Assembly: GCA_964247055.1 (NCBI GenBank) | Contig: OZ176051.1 | Coordinates: 14,260,001 to 14,324,000, forward strand | DNA length: 64,000 nt | Reading direction: 5' to 3' | From: Paragordius varius | Taxonomy: Eukaryota; Nematomorpha | In this document: piece after piece, positions 60,701 through 64,000 of the stretch | How the letters are laid out: each line of letters opens with the position of its first letter | Numbering within the stretch: the stretch's first letter is position 1 | Notes under the pieces: generated by a model | What the model saw: only the letters and a program-made list of their open reading frames with translations | The model's database searches: none | What the model was told of the DNA's origin: nothing | Position numbers and translations under genes: made by a program

Positions 60701-61401
60701 AAAATGGCGTTTTAGAGCTAATTTTCAATTAAAAAGCTATACGAGTTCAATAAAGGCTTTAAATATTACACATAAAGGGTAAAAATTATAGTATAGCGGT
60801 TTTTTCCGTTAGCCGTCAATTTGGGGCCTTCACACCAGTAAACAATATATTAAATGCACCGTTTTGAAAATCCTATGAGTATCATAGCTATTAAATAAGG
60901 TTTCAAAATCCACATATATGGATCATTTTATTGTCCCTTTTTGGCACTATCTCCCTAAACAATTTTTTGTGAAAAACTAATTCCGGTTTTATAAAAATAG
61001 TCTGACACCAATTTGCTGTATTAAATTGTAATAACGTTAAACCATTTAGAATCACTGTTTTATATAAGCAATGATTTAATATATTTTTCAAAGAGCTGGT
61101 TAGATCCAGATAAAGTGATTGCTCATCAAATAGAAAGCATAAATACATCCTTACGACAAAACATTCTTTTCAAATTTTGCGTGAAATTTTATACCCCGGA
61201 TCCCACTCAGTTAGAAGAGGAATATACCAGGTAGATGATATGCTTTAAATATTATATATGTATGAACTCAAAAAATTTAAATGACATCATGTCAAATTTT
61301 TAGATACCTCTTTTGCCTACAACTGAAACGGGATTTAGCCGATGGAAGTTTACCTTGTTCAGATAATACCTCAGCTCTTCTGGCATCGTATATTGTCCAA
61401 G
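46872..61401 (+). CDS. FERM-domain protein, FARP-like (3' end outside window)
   Basis: Four exons read in phase: 46872-47183, 58570-58674, 61094-61230, 61304-61401; 217 codons before the window's last donor. After an 85-residue Lys/Asn/Ser-rich leader comes the FERM F1 lobe: [59 protein letters not shown]; then [20 protein letters not shown] and, entering F2, [20 protein letters not shown] with [11 protein letters not shown]-RAxGKxLxDxVC and DYFGLE resemble FARP1/2 (FERM-RhoGEF-PH) more than protein 4.1 or FRMD proteins, and FARPs also have a short disordered leader. RhoGEF and PH domains would lie beyond 64000, so the subfamily is provisional. FERM proteins link membranes to actin; FARPs act on Rac/Cdc42. 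Introns are 11,386, 2,419 and 73 nt. The next exon (usually beginning ELGD) is not in the window. Reading past 47183 gives only VYV and a stop. Confidence 0.88.
47184..52560. other. First half of FARP-like intron 1
   Basis: AT-rich, without coding signal. Contents: (AT)n runs at about 47200-47235, 49243-49278 and 51865-51902; a Tc1/mariner-like MITE at 48344-48618; and a piece of the 475-bp repeat near 51200-51500. Open frames of 60-90 codons here (for example 50416-50679) have no motif and look accidental. Confidence 0.45.
48344..48618. mobile_element. MITE with about 70-bp inverted repeats, TA-flanked
   Basis: The left end is CAGTAAAACTGAAATTATAC, running to CCATACTTTTT; the right end reads AAAAAGTATGG inward and closes with GTATAATTCCAATTTTTAC. 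TA lies on both outer sides. End sequence and TA flanks suggest a Tc1/mariner-type MITE. Confidence 0.65.
52567..53142. mobile_element. CACTTCAAGAGTGTCC palindromic element, copy 2
   Basis: The left end, ATTTGCACTTCAGAATGTCC, pairs with the right end GGACACTCTTGAAGTGCGAT. Subterminally the left side carries a short repeated word (TTGAACATTTCAAGTTGGTC and variants, four times in about 100 bp), whereas the copy in SDHD intron 2 has it once. An (AT)n run follows at 53144-53170. Confidence 0.75.
53171..54590. other. Intron stretch with a decayed hAT end
   Basis: Around 53955-54015 the words TGTGCCCAACATAAATGGCT and GGGCCGCATTTT, then GGCGGGCCGCGTAC, match the terminal and subterminal style of the hAT elements at 26651 and 32801. 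No matching second end was found. Otherwise no feature. Confidence 0.4.
54601..55109. mobile_element. TTAA family B element, copy 1
   Basis: The right end closes with AAAAGGTCATGAAGTG followed by TTTAA; the left end (decayed) is TTTCTATACCTTTTGGGGTA. It shares the order of internal words with the element at 61534-63486, for example AGCCTTTTAGGCGCATAATA and AAACTACCCCAATATGTCAT. Near each end the words GGGGTAGTTTTATATCCC and TAAAACTACCCC form partial hairpins like those of family A. Non-coding. Confidence 0.7.
55232..55420 (+). mobile_element. Probable tRNA-derived SINE
   Basis: The first about 72 bp resemble a tRNA: 5' GCGTGAT can pair imperfectly with ACTACGC; TGGTATAGTAGG fits the pol III A box and GAGTTCGAACC the B box, spaced about 30 bp. 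A 5-bp anticodon stem (four of five paired) carries a CTCTAAC loop, which would place CTA in the anticodon. The T stem does not pair, so a functional tRNA is unlikely. A GC-richer body (CAGCCCTGGTCAGGCAGTCG) and an A/G-rich tail (AAAAGGAAAAAAGAGA) follow. Only one copy was noticed, so the SINE call is provisional. Confidence 0.5.
55905..56330 (+). mobile_element. Fragment of CACTA-like element
   Basis: The same orientation as the complete element at 16187-17309, starting within its left end (AATTTTTCTGCCACTC) and stopping after TTGCTTTTATGTCA. The first bases of the terminal repeat are lost, and the right half is absent. Confidence 0.7.
56577..57090. mobile_element. TTAA family A element, copy 6 (worn)
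   Basis: It starts after TTAA (near 56578) with CCTTTCGATTCAAATTGG and ends near ATTTGAATCGGACCGAAATG, then TGTGTTGGAAACAAG. Both hairpins have decayed. The orientation is that of copy 5. It lies in FARP-like intron 1. Confidence 0.65.
57672..57738. repeat. (AT)n microsatellite
   Basis: About 60 bp of almost pure AT dinucleotides, followed by TGTGTGTGTA. Other AT runs lie at 11254-11300, 13786-13801, 40204-40238, 49243-49278, 51865-51902 and 53142-53170. Confidence 0.95.
58750..60840 (+). repeat. Tandem-array repeat element (copy 2, about 325-bp units)
   Basis: After a terminal segment shared with 430-782 (here about 58750-59100), five to six diverged units follow, with starts near 59110, 59436, 59761, about 60020 (partial), 60260 and 60551. 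Most units contain GGTATTCC, an ACGCTTTTTT-like word, then GGGTAGGGAGCTACCCGC (an inverted repeat GGGTAG/CTACCC), AACTGCGCCACTATAT, GGGCCTGAAATATTA and TTAGCGGTTAATTTGG. It fills most of FARP-like intron 2. Copy 1 at the window's left edge is inverted and has fewer units. No coding sequence or inverted terminal repeats seen. Confidence 0.8.
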
Positions 61402-61862
61402 GTAATTTTCGGATAAGCCTTAATAAATGGAATGAACAATAAATACCTTTTCTCAACCGCCTAAAAAATCTGGATTTTTAATTGCACCTTACACTAACAA
61501 GGGGTTTAGGCAATAAAGCTACAATAACATTAACACTTCATGACCTTTTGGGGAGTTTTATATCCCAGAGCGATTAAACATTTGAATATCTTAATTAAGT
61601 TATTAAGCCGAATTTTAAAAGATGATATTTTAGCCTTTTAGGCGCATTATACAAAAAAAATTAAAAAAATGTAAAACTGAAATCCTAATCTCAAACTTTT
61701 TTGCCGTCATTTTTTTTCTTTAAAAGCTTTAGCCATGAATGTATATTATTAGGAAATCTTTTTAAGAGCCTACATTTTACCAGTTAACTTGATATATATT
61801 GATTTTAATATCAAGTGTCCGTTTCAGTCATGGTTTGGAGTTTGTCATAATTTTAGACATTA

Positions 61863-63312
61863 GGGTCCATGTGAATGAGCCAGTAGGCTCATTCACCACT
61901 TTTAATGATCCAGGTGAATGAGCCTTCCTCATCCTGTTGAGATGGAGGAATTTTTAAACCTGGTTTTTTCAGGATTAAGGTTGTTACAAAAGCCGATATC
62001 TCGAGAACTAGGAAGAATTTTTGGAATCTGCAAACTGTATTAGCCTAAATAAAGTATATTTAATATATGTATATGGTAGGTTTTGGAAATTTTGGACATG
62101 GATTAAAAAATATTTTTCGGGCAAATGCTTACTAAAGGTTAGATGCTTTATTTTTATATATTTAGCCAAGAAATGGTAGTTAGTTCGAGTTTATAAGCAA
62201 GTTTAACTGAATATTTAGAAAATCATTGTATAACTACTGATATGTTCAAATAATTTTTTTCTCACTTGAAACCATTCTAAATGGTAAAATAATCAGGGAT
62301 ACTATCGAGTATTTTAAATTTGGTTTATTTTAGACATGAAACTCTGCTACTTACTAATGATAATCGGAGTATTCGGTAATACATATTTCTATAAAAGCGA
62401 TAGGTAACATTGAGGAAAATGAGTTAGCAAACTTTTATCAGAAGATCAGACAACACCTATATTGAATAGCCATCAGACAGGAGTAAATCGGAGAAACGAA
62501 ATTTGACATAATTTTATTTATAATTTATTTTTACACAATAAATGAATATATTTTATAAATGTATTATTGGTTTGGCTCAGTTATTGGGATTCCATGGATT
62601 AATTTACGATATATGTCTCTATCATTTGTTGCGTTTCGAGGTATGTTCAGGAATTTAAAGTCTTGTTCTATAATTTGAGTCCAAGTTGTTTTAGGCCTCC
62701 CTTGTTAAGAGCAGGGATCTACAAATCAAGAATTTCTTTTGCAGGTGAGTCTTTACTGGATCTGTCTATGTGTCCAAAATACCGAAGTCTATTTGTTCTG
62801 ATTAAAGCTGTTATTGGTTATAGAATGGTAGAATTTATCATCATATAGCATTTTGTCTTCCGTTCTTTTCAATCTCGATTCTAATGTTTTTGTGATTGCC
62901 CAATTTAAATATTGATCATTTCTTCGGCTAAAGCCTCTCAGACCTTAAGCTTTTCGTCATTGCAGAATTTATTTACGGATTCATAAAGATGCACAGATAT
63001 CTCGAAATTATTTAGACAAAACTTTAAGACCCGCATATAAATCGCGTGTAACTGTTTTCATCATATTGATAAAAATACAAAACAGGCCTTCTCCATTGCA
63101 AAATTTATTTACGGTATTCATAAAGATGGATGGATATCTATAAATTATTTGAACAAAATAACCTAAATAGCGTGTAGAAATGTTATCCTTCACACTGATA
63201 AAAATTTCAAAACTTTCACCTCAAAAACTCAATCACCTCCCTCAAACATATGATTCCTCATAATCCATAATCCAGGTGAATGAGCTTGAAAATTGGCTCA
63301 TTCACATGGCCC
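61863..63312. mobile_element. TA-flanked element with GTGAATGAGCC repeats
   Basis: The ends GGGTCCATGTGAATGAGCC and, inverted at the right, GGGCCATGTGAATGAGCC form the terminal repeat, with TA outside each. Each end also folds on itself: the left has GTGAATGAGCC, then GGCTCATTCAC, then GTGAATGAGCC again; the right has GTGAATGAGC and GCTCATTCAC. The interior includes a LINE fragment (62540-62950). It is inserted in TTAA family B copy 2. Confidence 0.78.
62540..62950 (-). mobile_element. 3' fragment of a LINE, minus strand
   Basis: The minus strand reads NDQYLNWAITKTLESRLKR, then LRYFGHIDRSSKDSPAKEIL, then after a frame change GRPKTTWTQIIEQDFKFLNI and DRDIYRKLIHGIP. This is the region after the reverse transcriptase in APE-type LINEs (FGHxxR ... 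GRPxxxW). Stops and frame changes show it is dead. It is captured inside the TA-flanked element. Confidence 0.72.
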
Positions 63313-63490
63313 TAGAAGTCACAAAACTAAAAAATATACCTTTTTAACGTCTACATAAGAACATGTTTGATAATTGAATTTTAATGAAAACTTTCTAAAC
63401 AGTGGTTTATTTGCAAAATTGAACTCTGGGATATAAAACAACCCCAATATGTCATTGTGGACATATAATTAAAAGGTCATGAAGTGTTAA

Positions 63491-64000
63491 ATAATTTTCT
63501 CTTAAAACAAATCCCAGAAAAATGTTCTAAAAATTTATAAATTTTAAAAAGATAAAATTATTTTTGTACTTAACAATATTCCCTTTAAAGGGAATCTATG
63601 AATTTTTAGAATACCTTAAAGCTAAATTATATTTAAGTAGTCAATTTAAATTTAAGAGTAAGTTGCGGATCGTATTTTAAATAAACTCTATTTCTCTTTT
63701 ATATGTGGATGTATAAACACGGAAGATTCCTAACTAAACCATATAAACGCAAGATATATTTTATTTAGAATATTCTATCGAAAATAATTCTAATGAGTTG
63801 AAGAATATTTATTTAAATTGTTATATTTAAAATGGTTTAAAATAATATTTTGTTATTGTCCTCGGAATTATACAAACTCCACAAGAAAAAGCAACAAATA
63901 TTGAAAATACTATGGCATATAAATTTTAGATAATGTTAATGATCCCAACTCAAAATGATTTATTTAAAAATACATTTTAAGATTTTATTTCATTAATTTA
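63491..64000. other. FARP-like intron, right edge of window
   Basis: AT-rich, no exon recognised. The next FERM exon, expected to begin with an ELGD-like word in phase 1, was not found up to the edge. Confidence 0.4.

Larger units (their letters stand above)
61534..63486. mobile_element. TTAA family B element, copy 2 (with an inserted element)
   Basis: TTAA lies at 61530-61533 and 63487-63490. The termini are CACTTCATGACCTTTTGGGG and, inverted at the right, CACTTCATGACCTTTTAATT. Near the ends are GGGGAGTTTTATATCCC and GGGATATAAAACAACCCC. The middle is interrupted by a TA-flanked element at 61863-63312. It lies in the last visible intron of the FARP-like gene. Confidence 0.82.

Overview
The window is nuclear DNA of an animal with a very AT-rich genome. 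Evidence: spliced genes with GT-AG introns, a FERM (FARP-like) gene, the selenocysteine enzyme SEPSECS, augmin subunit HAUS6, TFIIF-beta, mitochondrial SDHD, and many eukaryotic transposons (RTE/BovB-type LINEs, hAT, CACTA-like, TTAA-flanked and palindromic elements). The phylum cannot be fixed from the sequence. Introns of 21-41 nt sit near the 5' ends of genes and multi-kb introns further 3'. That gradient is known from schistosomes and would fit a flatworm-like invertebrate, but other AT-rich invertebrates with tiny introns remain possible. No LTR retroelement, bacterial feature or CRISPR array was seen. Layout: 1-6.5 kb is repeats: one end of a tandem-array element (1-782), a hAT end, a CACTA-like fragment, a decayed LINE holding a second antisense LINE piece, and a short hAT element. 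At 6.59-8.37 kb (minus) lies a histidine acid phosphatase. HAUS6 (minus, 10 exons) fills 9.65-14.89 kb and is separated by only 63 bp from a divergent, unrecognised 189-aa gene (14.95-16.03 kb, plus). A CACTA-like element and a dead hAT transposon occupy 16.2-20.7 kb. GTF2F2 (21.08-21.93 kb) and SEPSECS (22.30-32.28 kb) follow on the plus strand; a near-intact RTE LINE sits inside a 5.3-kb SEPSECS intron. SDHD (minus, 34.58-32.33 kb) converges on SEPSECS with 54 bp between stop codons and carries a hAT element in its second intron. From 34.67 to 40.0 kb there is a cluster of about six copies of a 550-580-bp TTAA-flanked element. From 40 to 46.9 kb no convincing gene is seen. A FARP-like FERM gene starts at 46.87 kb; its first intron is 11.4 kb, its second holds the tandem-array element in the opposite orientation, and it runs off the right edge. 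The host genes are housekeeping genes: spindle assembly (HAUS6), pol II initiation (GTF2F2), selenocysteine synthesis (SEPSECS), respiration (SDHD), membrane-cytoskeleton signalling (FARP-like). They do not form a pathway; their neighbourhood is shaped by transposon insertion. The most unusual observations are 21-, 24- and 25-nt introns that frame and homology require, two TTAA-flanked element families whose ends carry a GGGGTA...TACCCC hairpin, and a roughly 325-bp tandem-array element present twice in inverted orientation with different unit numbers.
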